From assembly GCA_903924985.1 (NCBI GenBank), contig CAIYDT010000164.1, forward strand, positions 1 to 33,662: a stretch of 33,662 nt of DNA, written 5' to 3'. The position numbers and the translations under genes are program-made. Positions 1-8,806 of the stretch are shown piece after piece. The notes below the pieces were generated by a model. That model was not told where the DNA came from and ran no database searches. It worked only from the letters and a program-made list of their open reading frames with translations. How positions within the stretch are numbered: the stretch's first letter is position 1; the number at the start of each line of letters is the position of its first letter. This stretch comes from an uncultured Acetobacteraceae bacterium (lineage in GTDB: Bacteria; Pseudomonadota; Alphaproteobacteria; Acetobacterales; Acetobacteraceae).

Positions 1-261
1 ATGAAGCTGAAGCCGTCCGAGTACTGGCAGCGCCAGTGCAAGGCGACGTTCCAGTACGACGTCATCGGGCCGAAGCTGATCAACACCAACAACCTGATGA
101 CGGAAGACACGCTGATGTGGGGGTCCGACTACCCGCACACCGACGGCATCTGGCCTGAATCCACCAAATACATCAACGAGCAGTTTGCCGGCCTGACGCA
201 GGAGCAGATCCGCAAGATCACCTGCGACAACGCGGCGAAGTTCTACAATCTGACGAACTGA
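1..261 (+). CDS. Amidohydrolase family 2 protein, C-terminal part
   Basis: The last 86 residues of a metal-dependent hydrolase of the amidohydrolase-2 TIM-barrel type. The diagnostic segment is MWGSDYPHTDG (about residues 39-49): the Asp of the SDYPH segment is a metal/catalytic residue in the family. The end, CDNAAKFYNL, matches the family's usual C-terminal helix (DNAARLYGL-like). Normal members have 300-400 residues, so the ATG at the first base is an internal Met and the gene begins outside the window. The substrate cannot be told. A peptide-type ABC importer follows on the same strand about 100 bases later, so a shared role in uptake and hydrolysis of a small molecule is possible but unproven. 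Confidence 0.85.
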   Translation: MKLKPSEYWQRQCKATFQYDVIGPKLINTNNLMTEDTLMWGSDYPHTDGIWPESTKYINEQFAGLTQEQIRKITCDNAAKFYNLTN

Positions 262-327
262 CGACGGTTCCCGTCGTCATGGCGGGCCCGCGCCCGCCAA
301 GACGGGGAGGGCCGGGGGGCCCCCGTC
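259..327. repeat. REP-like cluster of three hairpins
   Basis: Three adjacent inverted repeats. The first, 259-279, has 9-bp arms TGACGACGG/CCGTCGTCA and contains the stop codon of the amidohydrolase. The second has TGGCGGG (280-286) and CCCGCCA (293-299) around a 6-base loop. The third has GACGGGG (301-307) and CCCCGTC (321-327). The middle unit extends to CGTC(A/T)TGGCGGG, the same core as the palindrome at 32659-32703. It may terminate or stabilise the upstream transcript, although there is no T-run. Confidence 0.6.
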
Positions 328-365
328 AGTATTAACGTCGCCCCGAAACACCTAGGCCACGCCTC

Positions 366-1322
366 ATGTACAGCTACATCGCGCGTCGATTGGCCTTCGG
401 TTTTCTCACCGTGCTGGGTGTGTCCGTCATCGTGTTCGTGGTGATGCGCATCCTGCCGGGCGATCCCCTGGTCGCGATCTTCGGGCCGGAGGGCTACACT
501 AAACTCTCCGAAGCCGACCGTCTGGGCTACATGAAGCAGCTTGGCCTCAGCGACCCGCTTTACATCCAATACCTGCACTGGATGCGCGACATCGCCGAGG
601 GCAGCTTCGGGCACTCGTTCTTCCGGTCGGAAAGCGTGGCCGACATGATCGCCCGCCGCGGCCCGCTGACCGCCGAGATCGGCATTCTGGCGGTCGCGTT
701 CTCCTGGATCGTCGGCATCCCCGTGGCCATCGTCAGCGCGTTGCGGCCCAACAGCCTGCCGGACAATGTTGCTCGGTTTATCTCCATCCTGTGCCTGGCG
801 GTGCCGGGGTTCTGGGTGGGGATGTTGATCGTGCTCGCCTCTCTGTTCTGGTTTGGGTATCGCGCGCCGCTGACCGGGGCGTCGCTGTTCGTCGACCCCT
901 GGACCAACCTCCAGATCGTGATCGGCCCCGCGGTGGTGCTGGGACTGGGGCAGGCGGCCTATATCGCCCGCATGGCGCGTTCCAGCCTGCTGGAGGTCAT
1001 CCGGGAGGACTACGTCCGCACCGCCCGCGCCAAGGGGCTGAACGCCCGTTTGGTGGTGGTGCTGCACGCGCTGCCGAACGCGCTGCTGCCGGTGATCACC
1101 TTGTCCGGTATTCTGCTGGGCTTCGTGCTGGCGGGCTCCATCCCGGTGGAGCGCGCCTTCGGGACTCCTGGCCTGGGATCGGCCATGTTCTCCGCGGTGG
1201 GGGAGCGGGATGTGTTCGTGATGCAGAACCTCGTGTTCCTGTATGCCGTGGTGTTCGTGGTTCTTAACATTCTGGTCGATCTGATCATCGCCTGGCTGGA
1301 CCCTAGGATTCGCTACTCATGA
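366..1322 (+). CDS. ABC transporter permease, DppB/OppB type
   Basis: A 318-residue inner-membrane subunit of a dipeptide/oligopeptide-family importer. The N-terminus (IARRLAFGFLTVLGVSVIVF, then MRILPGDP) is the standard first membrane helix of DppB/GsiC-type permeases, followed by about five more hydrophobic segments (near 105-125, 136-163, 185-203, 238-262, 288-312). The EAA-type loop that contacts the ATPase is EDYVRTARAKGL (214-225). Its stop overlaps the next start (ATGA), so the two permeases are probably translationally coupled. The ligand (peptide, opine, glutathione or another small molecule) cannot be decided from sequence. Confidence 0.93.
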   Translation: MYSYIARRLAFGFLTVLGVSVIVFVVMRILPGDPLVAIFGPEGYTKLSEADRLGYMKQLGLSDPLYIQYLHWMRDIAEGSFGHSFFRSESVADMIARRGPLTAEIGILAVAFSWIVGIPVAIVSALRPNSLPDNVARFISILCLAVPGFWVGMLIVLASLFWFGYRAPLTGASLFVDPWTNLQIVIGPAVVLGLGQAAYIARMARSSLLEVIREDYVRTARAKGLNARLVVVLHALPNALLPVITLSGILLGFVLAGSIPVERAFGTPGLGSAMFSAVGERDVFVMQNLVFLYAVVFVVLNILVDLIIAWLDPRIRYS

Positions 1323-2203
1323 GCCTCGCATTGACCGCCACCGTCTCCCTCCCCAGCCGGATCGGGCGCGGCTTGTGGCGCTTCGCCCGGCGCGCGCCGA
1401 TGTCGGCGTTCTGGGGCGTGGTGGCGGCGATGATCCTGATCATGGCGATTACCGCTCCCGTTATCACGCCCTATGAGCCGCTGAAGTCCGATTTCCGGGC
1501 GATGTCCAAGCCGCCCTATGAGAAGCACGTGTTCGGCACCGATCAGATCGGGCGGGACACCCTCAGCCGGGTGATTTACGGCAGCCGAGCCTCGCTGACG
1601 GTGGCGATTTCGGCGGTGCTGCTGGGGACGACGGTGGGTGCGCTGTGGGGCATGGCGAGCGGGTATTTCGGTGGGCGGTTCGACATTTTTAGCCAGCGGA
1701 TTTTGGAGTTTTTGCAGTCGTTCCCCGACCTGATTTTGGCCATGGCCATAGCCATGGCCTTGGGGGCCGGTATGGGCACGGTCATCGTCGCGATCGCCAT
1801 CACCCGAATACCGTTCGGCGGCAGGGTGATCCGAGCCGTCGTGCTGTCGCTGAAGGAGCTGCAATACGTGGAGGCGGCGCGCGGGCTGGGTGCATCGCAT
1901 TTGCGCATGATGCTGCGGCATATTCTTCCCCAATGCGTGGCGCCTTATTTGATCCTGGCGACAACGCATCTGGGCGTGGCGATCATTATCGAGGCTTCCC
2001 TCGGGTTCCTCGGGGTTGGCATCCCGCCGCCCACGCCGACCTGGGGGAACATGCTGGCCGACGCGCTGAATGCCGGGTTGATCCCGCCGTGGTGGCTGGT
2101 GCTGTTCCCGGGGGTGGCGATTTCGGTGACGGTGCTGGCGTTCAATTTACTGGGGGATGGCATCCGGGACGTGCTGGACCCGCGTTTGCGGGGGGCGGTT
2201 TAG
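1319..2203 (+). CDS. ABC transporter permease, DppC/OppC type
   Basis: The 294-residue second permease of the importer. After a short cytosolic N-terminus there is a first membrane helix (about 31-50), the periplasmic FGTDQIGRD motif (72-80) typical of DppC/OppC, and the binding-protein-dependent transport domain with the EAA loop LQYVEAARGLGAS (181-193). It begins in the 4-base overlap with the upstream permease. Its TAG stop (2201-2203) overlaps the TAA of the convergent ATPase gene (2200-2202 on the other strand), leaving no room for a terminator. Pairing with the neighbouring DppB-type protein makes the assignment firm; the substrate is unknown. Confidence 0.93.
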   Translation: MSLALTATVSLPSRIGRGLWRFARRAPMSAFWGVVAAMILIMAITAPVITPYEPLKSDFRAMSKPPYEKHVFGTDQIGRDTLSRVIYGSRASLTVAISAVLLGTTVGALWGMASGYFGGRFDIFSQRILEFLQSFPDLILAMAIAMALGAGMGTVIVAIAITRIPFGGRVIRAVVLSLKELQYVEAARGLGASHLRMMLRHILPQCVAPYLILATTHLGVAIIIEASLGFLGVGIPPPTPTWGNMLADALNAGLIPPWWLVLFPGVAISVTVLAFNLLGDGIRDVLDPRLRGAV

Positions 2204-3225
2204 GCAGCAACCGCCTCCAACGGGAAGCGCACCCCGCCATCGTGCAGATGGCACGCGGCCACGTGCCCCGGCACGACCTCCCGCAACGCCGGCGCCTCGA
2301 CCTTGCACCGAGCCATCGCATACGTGCACCGCGTGTGAAAATGGCACCCCGGTGGGGGCGCGATCGGGCTGGGCACGTCCCCCTTCACGATCACCCGCCG
2401 GCGGTGACGGGCGCCGGATTTGGGGATGGGGACGGCGGACAGGAGTGCTTCGGTGTAGGGATGCAGCGGCATCTCGAACAGGGATTTTTTGTTCGTCATC
2501 TCAACGATACGGCCGAGGTACATCACTGCCACGCGGTGGCTGATATGCTCCACCACCGCCAGATCGTGCGCCACGAACAGGTAGGACAGTTGGAACTCGT
2601 CCTGTAGGTCCATCATCAGGTTGATGATCTGCGCCTGGATCGACACATCCAGGGCGGACACCGGTTCGTCCCCCACGATCAGGGCGGGGCTCAACGCCAA
2701 AGCCCGAGCGATGCCGATGCGCTGGCGCTGGCCACCGGAGAACTCGTGCGGGTACAGATCCATCTGGTCCGGCCGCAGCCCGACGCGGTGAAACAGGGAT
2801 GCCACGCGGTCGCGGTAATCCTGGCCGGAGGCGACGCGGTGGATGATCAGCGGCTCCCCCACGATGTCGCCCGCCGTCATGCGCGGGTTCAGGGACGCGT
2901 AGGGGTCCTGGTAAATCATCTGCATCCGCTGCCGGTAGGGCAGCATGGCGGTGCGATCGAGGTGGGTGATCTCCTCGCCATTGAGGTGGATCGATCCCTC
3001 GGTCGGCTCCAGCAGTTTCAGCAAAGTGCGCCCGGCGGTGGATTTGCCGCAGCCGCTCTCGCCAACCAGACCGAGGGTCTCGCCGTGCCCGATCTCGAAG
3101 GAGATGCCGTCCACCGCGTAAACGACGCCGGCGGGCCGGGGGATGACGCCCTTGAAGATCGGAAAGTGCTTCTTCAAGCCCGCTACTTTAAGGACGGGGA
3201 CGCGCAAAACGGGCGTGCCGGTCAT
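2200..3225 (-). CDS. ABC transporter ATP-binding protein, DppF/OppF type
   Basis: A 341-residue ATPase of the importer. Walker A is GESGCGKST (55-63), the signature is FSGGQRQR (about 162-169), and Walker B is LIVGDEP (about 182-188). The C-terminal extension with clustered Cys ([14 protein letters not shown]) is the oligopeptide-transporter type. I chose the ATG at 3225 because it overlaps the upstream ATPase stop as ATGA and gives the normal family N-terminus; a longer frame back to 3354 would add 43 unrelated residues read over the DppD-type gene. The two ATPases are opposite in strand to the permeases and binding protein, an uncommon split for this family. Confidence 0.92.
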   Translation of the reverse strand: MTGTPVLRVPVLKVAGLKKHFPIFKGVIPRPAGVVYAVDGISFEIGHGETLGLVGESGCGKSTAGRTLLKLLEPTEGSIHLNGEEITHLDRTAMLPYRQRMQMIYQDPYASLNPRMTAGDIVGEPLIIHRVASGQDYRDRVASLFHRVGLRPDQMDLYPHEFSGGQRQRIGIARALALSPALIVGDEPVSALDVSIQAQIINLMMDLQDEFQLSYLFVAHDLAVVEHISHRVAVMYLGRIVEMTNKKSLFEMPLHPYTEALLSAVPIPKSGARHRRRVIVKGDVPSPIAPPPGCHFHTRCTYAMARCKVEAPALREVVPGHVAACHLHDGGVRFPLEAVAA

Positions 3226-4241
3226 CGCGCATCCCCCATCAGCGCGGCGGCATGCCAGCAGGCGACCCAGTGGCGGGGACGCAGTTCCTCCCATGGAGGA
3301 AATGCCTCCCGGCAGTGGTCCGAAGCAAAGCCACAGCGCGGCGCGAAGCTGCATCCCGCCGGCAATCGCGCCAGCGACGGCACCATCCCCTTGATTTCAT
3401 TCAGCCGTGCTCGGACGGGACCGGCGCGGGTCGCGTCGTCGAGGTTCGGGATCGCGGCCAGCAGACCCTTGGTATAGGGATGGCCGGGGTGGTCGAAGAG
3501 GTCGTCGACATCGGCTTCCTCCACCTTGCGGCCGGCGTACATCACCACGACGCGATCGGCGTTCTCGGCCACCACCCCCATGTCGTGGGTGATCAGCACG
3601 ATGGCGGTGCCGAAGCTTTCCCGGATTTCCCGCATCAAATCGAGGATCTGGGCCTGGATGGTCACATCCAGCGCCGTCGTCGGTTCGTCGGCGATCAGCA
3701 CCTTGGGATCGCAGGACAGCGCCATGGCGATCATCACCCGCTGGCGCATGCCGCCCGAGAGCTGGTGCGGGTAGGCGTTGGCCCGCTGTTCAGGCTCCGG
3801 GATGGATACCCGGCGCAGCATGTCCACCGCGTGATCGTGGGCTTGCCGTTTGCTCAGTCCCTTGTGCAGGGCGATGGCCTCGCTGATCTGGTCGCCCACC
3901 TTGAACAGGGGATTCAGGGATGTCATCGGCTCCTGAAAGATCATGGAGATGTTGTTACCCCTGATCTTCTCCATCTCCTGCTCGGATTGTCGCAGCAGGT
4001 CGCGGCCCTCGAAGCGGATGGCGCCGCCAACGATGCGGCCGGGTGGGGCGGTGATCAGGCGCAGCACGGACAGTGCCGTGACGCTTTTGCCGCAGCCGGA
4101 TTCGCCCACCACACCCAGGGTTTCTCCGGCCTTGACCGAGTACGAAACGCCGTCCACCGCCCGTACCACGCCGCCGGGCGTGAAAAAATGGGTCTGGAGG
4201 TTCTCGATCTCGAGAACCGCTGCTGCTTCCCCCTGACTCAA
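3222..4241 (-). CDS. ABC transporter ATP-binding protein, DppD/OppD type
   Basis: A 339-residue ATPase with Walker A GESGCGKS (46-53), signature LSGGMRQR (161-168) and Walker B VLIADEP (181-187). The end carries the oligopeptide-transporter region with GCSFAPRC. The apparent start is TTG at 4241, with an AGGGAG seven bases upstream; no in-frame ATG exists before the ATP-binding fold, so TTG fits best. It overlaps the DppF-type gene by four bases. It is divergent from the binding-protein gene at 4354, and both are probably controlled from the 112-base gap. Confidence 0.92.
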   Translation of the reverse strand: MSQGEAAAVLEIENLQTHFFTPGGVVRAVDGVSYSVKAGETLGVVGESGCGKSVTALSVLRLITAPPGRIVGGAIRFEGRDLLRQSEQEMEKIRGNNISMIFQEPMTSLNPLFKVGDQISEAIALHKGLSKRQAHDHAVDMLRRVSIPEPEQRANAYPHQLSGGMRQRVMIAMALSCDPKVLIADEPTTALDVTIQAQILDLMREIRESFGTAIVLITHDMGVVAENADRVVVMYAGRKVEEADVDDLFDHPGHPYTKGLLAAIPNLDDATRAGPVRARLNEIKGMVPSLARLPAGCSFAPRCGFASDHCREAFPPWEELRPRHWVACWHAAALMGDAR

Positions 4242-4353
4242 CGAGTGACTCCCTGGATTTCATTGTTTTAATTATGGACGTCTGGCGCGAACCAAGAGAC
4301 TATCGGAAGATAACACAGGGCGTCCAGATACGACCCGAGGGAGGTAAACAACG
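4242..4353. promoter_or_regulatory. Divergent control region of the peptide-type importer
   Basis: This is the gap between the ATPase operon (leftward) and the binding-protein gene (rightward). Rightward there is a strong Shine-Dalgarno, AGGGAGGT (4338-4345), nine bases before the ATG at 4354. Leftward, CATAAT (complement of 4271-4276) matches a -10 box at five of six positions, about 30 bases before the TTG start, but no convincing -35 is seen at normal spacing. No operator palindrome was recognised. Confidence 0.35.
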
Positions 4354-6045
4354 ATGAGTACCCAGGATACCGAACGGCAGGGCTGGTCCCGCCGCGACAT
4401 GCTACGCACCAGCGCTGCCGCGCTGATGGGGGCCTATGCGATGGGGCCACGCTACGGCCTCGCCGCCGATGTTCCGATGGAGTACGACGGGTCGAAATTC
4501 CAGATGGCGCCGTCGGAGCCCAACCCCAAACGGGGCGGCGTGCTCAAGTTTGGCATTCTGAATCGCCCGCCGCATTTCGACGTCCACCAGTCCGGCACGA
4601 TCGGTTCGCTCGGCACGCAAGGGTGCATGTTCGACAATCTGATCCGCCGCGACCCGCGTGACAGCGGCAAGACCATCGTCCCCGATCTGGCGCATAGCTG
4701 GGAGATTGCCAAGGACGGCAAGACCTACACTTTCCATTTGCGGGAAGGGGTGCAGTGGCACGATGGGACGGATTTCTCCTCGGCCGACATCAAAGCCACC
4801 TACGACCGCATCCGCAATCCGCCAGCCGGGGTCAGCATCCCCCGCAGCACGCTGTTCACCGCGGTCAGCGAGATCAACGCCCTCGACAAGAAGACCATCG
4901 AGTTCAAGCTGTCGGCGCCGCGGTCCGCCAACTTCATGATGTCGGCCTTCGCCAGCGGCTGGAATGTCATCTTCAGCAAGAAGACGCTGGAGGAGAACAA
5001 CTACAACCTTCGCAAGGTGTTCAACATCCCCGGCACCGGTCCGTACAAGACGCAGCGGCGTGTCGAGAACGAAGTCTGGGTGATGGAAAAGAACGCCAAC
5101 TACTGGAACAAGGGCTTGCCATACCTGGACGGCATCGAGTTCTACAACCTGATCCCTTTCTCCCCCGAACTCGGCTCCGCCATCCTGTCGGGCCGGGTGG
5201 ATTACGCCCGCATTCTGGACCCCGTCACCGGCCGCAAGGCCAGAGCGACGCCGGGGATGTCGTCGCTGCAATTCAACCAGAGCGTCATTCAGGGCACTTG
5301 GGTCAACGCCAAGAAAAAGCCGCTGGACGACAAGCGAGTCCGCCGAGCGCTGCATCTGGCGTTCGACAAGCACGTGCTGGTGGACGTGGTGAAGGACGTG
5401 ACGCCGATGCGAGTGGGCGGCTTCATATACCCGTTCTCCGATGTCGCGACCCCGCCGGAGGAACTGTTCAAGCGCATCGGCTACCAGGTCGACTCCACAG
5501 CGGCACTGAAGGAGGCCAAGTCCCTGCTGGCGGCAGCCGGTCTGACCTCGGGCATGCGGCCGCTCGATTTCCTGGTGCGCGACATCTCCAGCTTCAAGCT
5601 GTGGGCGCAGGCGATTCAGGCGATGCTGGCAGAGCTGAACATCACCTGCAACTTGCGCACGGTGGTGGAGTCCGTGTGGTTCGACGATGTGAAGTCCGGC
5701 AACTACGATCTGGCGATCGGCGCGGTGGTTTCGACGCTGCTCGACCCCTCGGACTACTTCAACGCCTGGTACCGGACTGGCGGGCCGCAGAACTACTCGT
5801 TCTGGAGCAACGCCGAATTCGACAAGCTGCTAGACCAAATCGACATTGAGACGGACTCGGCCAAGCGGTTGGCGCTGATTCGGCAGACCGAAATGATCAT
5901 GGAACAGGACCCGCCGGTGCTGCCCGTGGCGTGGGAGAACATCGTCGACGCCTGGTACAACTTCGTGAAGGGCCACAATCCGAAGGACAATTTCGGGATC
6001 TACGATACGGTGCGGTTCGACACGCACTGGTTGGACAAAGCCTGA
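4354..6045 (+). CDS. ABC transporter substrate-binding protein, family 5, Tat-exported
   Basis: A 563-residue periplasmic binding protein of the peptide/nickel family (SBP_bac_5). The N-terminus has a twin-arginine motif, SRRDML (12-17), followed by a hydrophobic stretch and a likely cleavage site after GLAA near residue 38. The body has typical family landmarks: NPKRGGVLKFG at the mature start, then LAHSWEIAKDGKTYTFHLREGVQWHDG, the hallmark strand of these proteins. It completes the importer encoded on both sides. Tat export implies folding before secretion and is common for this family in alphaproteobacteria. The ligand is not predictable; the adjacent amidohydrolase hints at an amide or ring-containing compound. 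Confidence 0.93.
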   Translation: MSTQDTERQGWSRRDMLRTSAAALMGAYAMGPRYGLAADVPMEYDGSKFQMAPSEPNPKRGGVLKFGILNRPPHFDVHQSGTIGSLGTQGCMFDNLIRRDPRDSGKTIVPDLAHSWEIAKDGKTYTFHLREGVQWHDGTDFSSADIKATYDRIRNPPAGVSIPRSTLFTAVSEINALDKKTIEFKLSAPRSANFMMSAFASGWNVIFSKKTLEENNYNLRKVFNIPGTGPYKTQRRVENEVWVMEKNANYWNKGLPYLDGIEFYNLIPFSPELGSAILSGRVDYARILDPVTGRKARATPGMSSLQFNQSVIQGTWVNAKKKPLDDKRVRRALHLAFDKHVLVDVVKDVTPMRVGGFIYPFSDVATPPEELFKRIGYQVDSTAALKEAKSLLAAAGLTSGMRPLDFLVRDISSFKLWAQAIQAMLAELNITCNLRTVVESVWFDDVKSGNYDLAIGAVVSTLLDPSDYFNAWYRTGGPQNYSFWSNAEFDKLLDQIDIETDSAKRLALIRQTEMIMEQDPPVLPVAWENIVDAWYNFVKGHNPKDNFGIYDTVRFDTHWLDKA

Positions 6046-6057
6046 GCCTTCGGCTCA
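6043..6057 (+). terminator. Small hairpin at the end of the binding-protein gene
   Basis: A perfect 6-bp stem TGAGCC/GGCTCA with loop TTC that includes the TGA stop. No T-run follows, so intrinsic termination is doubtful; mRNA 3' stabilisation is as likely. The rest of the gap to 6284 holds no gene I can support. Confidence 0.3.
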
Positions 6058-6284
6058 ACCACCCGTGACCAGGCGTTCGCACGTTTGGGCGCGGGTGGTC
6101 AGCTCGTTCGTCATCCGGTCGAGAACCGGGTGATCCAGGCCAATGGCCGCCGCTCGGATCACACGGTCCAACCCGCTTGTCGAACAAACCAAGGCCTTCC
6201 AGAAACTCCTTCCTCCGGCAGTGACGATACCTCGGTCTCAATGGCGGAGGAGACGACGACCGCGCGCCCCCTCTCGGCCTTCGC

Positions 6285-7295
6285 CTAACCCGGCACGCCC
6301 TTGCTGGTCGAATACTCGAAGTGGAGCGCCTGGTCGGGATGCACCACGGCGAACACGGCGTGTGCCGCCATCGCGGCCTCGCTGAAGCCCTGTAAAATCA
6401 ACTTCAGCTTGCCGGGGTAGGTCGCCACGTCGCCGATGGCGAACACCCCAGGGGTACTGGTCTGGCACGTCGCTGGATCGATCTTCACATGGTGCGTCGT
6501 CTGCTCCAGCCCCCAGGCGGCGATGGGGCCGAGGTCCATCGAAAGACCGAAAAACGGCAGTAGCACGTCGGCGGGCAGGTGCTTCGTCTCCCCCTTCAGC
6601 GTCGCGACCTCCACTGAAGTCAGCCTGCCATCCGCCCCGTGCAATGCGTGCAACTGGTAGGGGATGACCATCTCGACCTCCCCTTTTTCCGCCGCCGCGT
6701 CCAACTGGGCTGCGCTCTCCGGCGCCGCTCGGAATTTTGGCCGGCGGTGCACGACGGAGACGGTGGCGATGTCTTTCAGCGCCAGCGCCCAGTCCACGGC
6801 TGAGTCCCCGCCGCCGGCGATCACCACCCGTTTGCCGCGGAAGGATTCCCGCTGTTTGACATAGTACTGCACAGCGCCGGTCGCTTCATAGGCGGGCAGC
6901 CCCTCCAGCGGTGGGCGATTGGGTCCGAAAGCACCCGCGCCCGCGGCGACGATCACGGCTTTCGCCCGAACGGTGTCCCCCTGGTCGGTTGTCAGGATGA
7001 ACGCGCCGGACTGGCCGCTCAGCCCCTCGACCCGCCGCCCCAGCAGCCGAGGCGCGGCGAATGGCGCGATCTGCTGTTCCAACCGAGCGACCAGATCGCC
7101 GGCGTCGATCGCCGGATGGGCCGGGATGTCGTAGATGGGTTTCTCGGGATACAGCGCCGCGCACTGCCCGCCGACATCCGCCAGCGCGTCGATGAGGACG
7201 CACGACAGTTTGAGCATCCCCAGTTCGAACACGGCGAACAACCCCACGGGGCCGGCGCCGACGATCGCGACGTCGGTTTCGATATCCTGTGCCAT
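6285..7295 (-). CDS. Ferredoxin-NADP reductase-like FAD oxidoreductase (thioredoxin reductase fold)
   Basis: A 336-residue flavoprotein. It has an N-terminal FAD-binding GAGPVG (13-18), a CAALYPEKPIYDIPA segment typical of the thioredoxin-reductase-like (type 2) ferredoxin/flavodoxin-NADP reductases, an NADPH-binding GGGDSAVDWA loop in the middle, and the FAD-contacting AIGDVATYPGK near the end. The CxxC redox pair of true thioredoxin reductase is absent, which favours a ferredoxin reductase. The ATG at 7295 is preferred over one at 7331 because it directly precedes the nucleotide-binding strand and has a G-rich ribosome site (GGGGGCAGG). It is divergent from the aldolase/Rieske operon and could supply electrons to the oxygenase, but no ferredoxin gene is nearby. 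Confidence 0.88.
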   Translation of the reverse strand: MAQDIETDVAIVGAGPVGLFAVFELGMLKLSCVLIDALADVGGQCAALYPEKPIYDIPAHPAIDAGDLVARLEQQIAPFAAPRLLGRRVEGLSGQSGAFILTTDQGDTVRAKAVIVAAGAGAFGPNRPPLEGLPAYEATGAVQYYVKQRESFRGKRVVIAGGGDSAVDWALALKDIATVSVVHRRPKFRAAPESAAQLDAAAEKGEVEMVIPYQLHALHGADGRLTSVEVATLKGETKHLPADVLLPFFGLSMDLGPIAAWGLEQTTHHVKIDPATCQTSTPGVFAIGDVATYPGKLKLILQGFSEAAMAAHAVFAVVHPDQALHFEYSTSKGVPG

Positions 7296-7463
7296 GCCTG
7301 CCCCCGTAGCGGGAGGGCGGGCCTGGGGCAAGGTCGGTTAGTCGATTGCCCCGGGCGATTGCCCTGGCTTGGCCCTTTCCGGCGGACGGCATTCGTCGCC
7401 TTTCGGAAGACAGGCCTGGGACGCGGGTGCCGTTCGGAGGGATAGTCAGTGCCAGCCCCAACA

Positions 7464-7492
7464 TTGACGCACCCGCCGCCCGGGCCAATGAT
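7464..7492 (+). promoter_or_regulatory. Candidate sigma-70 promoter for the aldolase/Rieske operon
   Basis: TTGACG (7464-7469), a 17-base spacer, then AATGAT (7487-7492), about 31 bases before the aldolase ATG. The -35 matches consensus at five of six positions and the -10 at four of six. The surrounding gap 7296-7523 shows no other clear signal. Confidence 0.4.
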
Positions 7493-7523
7493 CCCTGATC
7501 GGAGTTAAACCAGGAGCGCGCCC

Positions 7524-8306
7524 ATGCCGTTGGAGTCACTGCAACCCCAGGATCTCGACATCGAAGCTGTTCGTTGGCGGGCCCGCGTGGACCTCGCCGC
7601 CGCGCACCGGCTGGCAGTGATGCACGGGCTGAATGAGGGGATTTTTAACCACTTCACCCTGCGGGTGCCCGGCACCGACGACCGCTACTACCAAATCCCG
7701 TTCGGCCTGCACTGGTCGGAAGTCACCGCCAGCTGCCTGATGGAAATCGGCTACGACGGCACTCAGCACGCCGGCACGGGGGAGGTCGAACGCTCCGCCT
7801 ACTGCATCCATGCGCCGATCCACCGCGACGCCGCGCACGCCGCGGCCGTGTTCCACACCCACATGCCCTACGCCAGCGCGCTGTCGCGGTTGGAGGATCA
7901 GTCGATCCTGGCCATCGGCCAGACCGAACTCGGCACGCTGATGCACACGGCGTATGACGAGATCTACACCGGCCCGGCGTTCGATCCCGCGGAGGGCGCG
8001 CGCCTCGCCACCGTGCTCGGCAGCAAGACCGTTCTGATGATGGCCAATCACGGCATCGCTACGGTGGGCAAGACGGTGGCCGAGGCCTATGATCGCCTGT
8101 ACTACGCCGAACGCGTCGCCCAGGTGCAGCTTTACGCCATGTGGACGGGCCGCCCGCTGAAGCATCTGCCGCAGGACGTCGTGGACCACACTTTGTCGGA
8201 ATATAGAGCCAACCGGTTCCTGTATGGCGGGCGGCCGAATTGCGAATGGCACTTCGACGCCCTGAAACGCATCCTGGACCGCAAGGAGCCTGACTACAAA
8301 GACTGA
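7524..8306 (+). CDS. Class II aldolase/adducin-family protein
   Basis: A 260-residue protein of the zinc-dependent class II aldolase/epimerase/decarboxylase fold. Metal ligands are visible as FHTHMP (His111 and His113) and ANHG (His176). The N-terminal LAAAHRLAVMHGLNEGIFNHFT corresponds to the usual LxxaxRlla...l...g.iS/NHiS region. The family includes L-fuculose-phosphate aldolase, ribulose-phosphate epimerases and decarboxylase-like enzymes of aromatic catabolism; this sequence is of the adducin-like subgroup and its reaction is not predictable. A good AGGAG lies upstream. It is first in a co-directional set with an NTF2-fold protein and Rieske dioxygenase subunits, so a role in the same catabolic path is likely. 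Confidence 0.88.
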   Translation: MPLESLQPQDLDIEAVRWRARVDLAAAHRLAVMHGLNEGIFNHFTLRVPGTDDRYYQIPFGLHWSEVTASCLMEIGYDGTQHAGTGEVERSAYCIHAPIHRDAAHAAAVFHTHMPYASALSRLEDQSILAIGQTELGTLMHTAYDEIYTGPAFDPAEGARLATVLGSKTVLMMANHGIATVGKTVAEAYDRLYYAERVAQVQLYAMWTGRPLKHLPQDVVDHTLSEYRANRFLYGGRPNCEWHFDALKRILDRKEPDYKD

Positions 8307-8332
8307 ACCGCAACGCAAGGAAGGAAACGACA

Positions 8333-8785
8333 ATGAAAATCGATCGTCGCCACCTGGCTCTCCCCGCTTTGGCTGTTGGTCTGTTGACTGCTCTGCCGGC
8401 AGACGCGGCATCGGCGGATGAGGCCGCCGTGAAGAAGAACCTGGAGGCGTTCCGCGCCGCACAGGCCGCGCACGACGCCAAAACCTTGACCGAGCTATGC
8501 GCGCCGGAACTGAGCTACAGCCACTCCGATGCGCATATCGAGGACCGGGCGACGTTTGTTACCAATGCGACCAACCCGAAATCCAAGTTTATTTCCCTGG
8601 AATACAAGGATCCCACGATCCGTGTCGTCGGCGACGCCGCGATCGTGCGCTTCCATTGGGTGGCCGAAAGCGAAACCGTCGCCGACGGGAAACGCAGCAA
8701 TACCAATCTGCACATCCTGATGGTCTGGCAGAAGCAGGCCGGAGCATGGAAGCTGCTGGCCCGCTGCTCTACGAAAATGCCGTGA
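8333..8785 (+). CDS. Secreted NTF2-like (SnoaL/DUF4440-type) protein
   Basis: A 150-residue protein with a Sec signal peptide (LALPALAVGLLTALPADAASA, cleavage near residue 26) and one NTF2-like cone domain: a start helix EAAVKKNLEAFRAAQAAHDAKTLTELCAPELSYSHS, then paired strands ending ILMVWQKQAGAWKLLAR. The YSHSDAHIEDRATF pattern is common in the SnoaL-like/DUF4440 group, which includes isomerases, small-ligand binders and proteins of unknown function. A good AAGGAAGG ribosome site precedes the ATG. It sits 26 bases after the aldolase gene and 21 before the Rieske gene, consistent with one transcript. Its export makes it distinct from the cytosolic dioxygenase beta subunit, which shares the fold. 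Confidence 0.8.
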   Translation: MKIDRRHLALPALAVGLLTALPADAASADEAAVKKNLEAFRAAQAAHDAKTLTELCAPELSYSHSDAHIEDRATFVTNATNPKSKFISLEYKDPTIRVVGDAAIVRFHWVAESETVADGKRSNTNLHILMVWQKQAGAWKLLARCSTKMP

Positions 8786-8806
8786 TACCGACCCGGGGAT
8801 GGTGAG

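Noticed and set aside
243..1067. Long antisense frames over the permease and many other genes
   Set aside because: They are products of high-GC codon use opposite well-supported genes, with His/Arg/Gly-rich translations and no domain.
3226..3354. Longer start for the DppF-type ATPase
   Set aside because: It overlaps the DppD-type gene by 130 bases and adds sequence unlike the family; ATG 3225 makes a standard ATGA overlap.
6058..6284. Possible minus-strand gene end (translation ending TNELTTRAQTCERLVTGG)
   Set aside because: It has no plausible start codon with a ribosome site and no recognised homology; chance open frames are frequent at this GC content.
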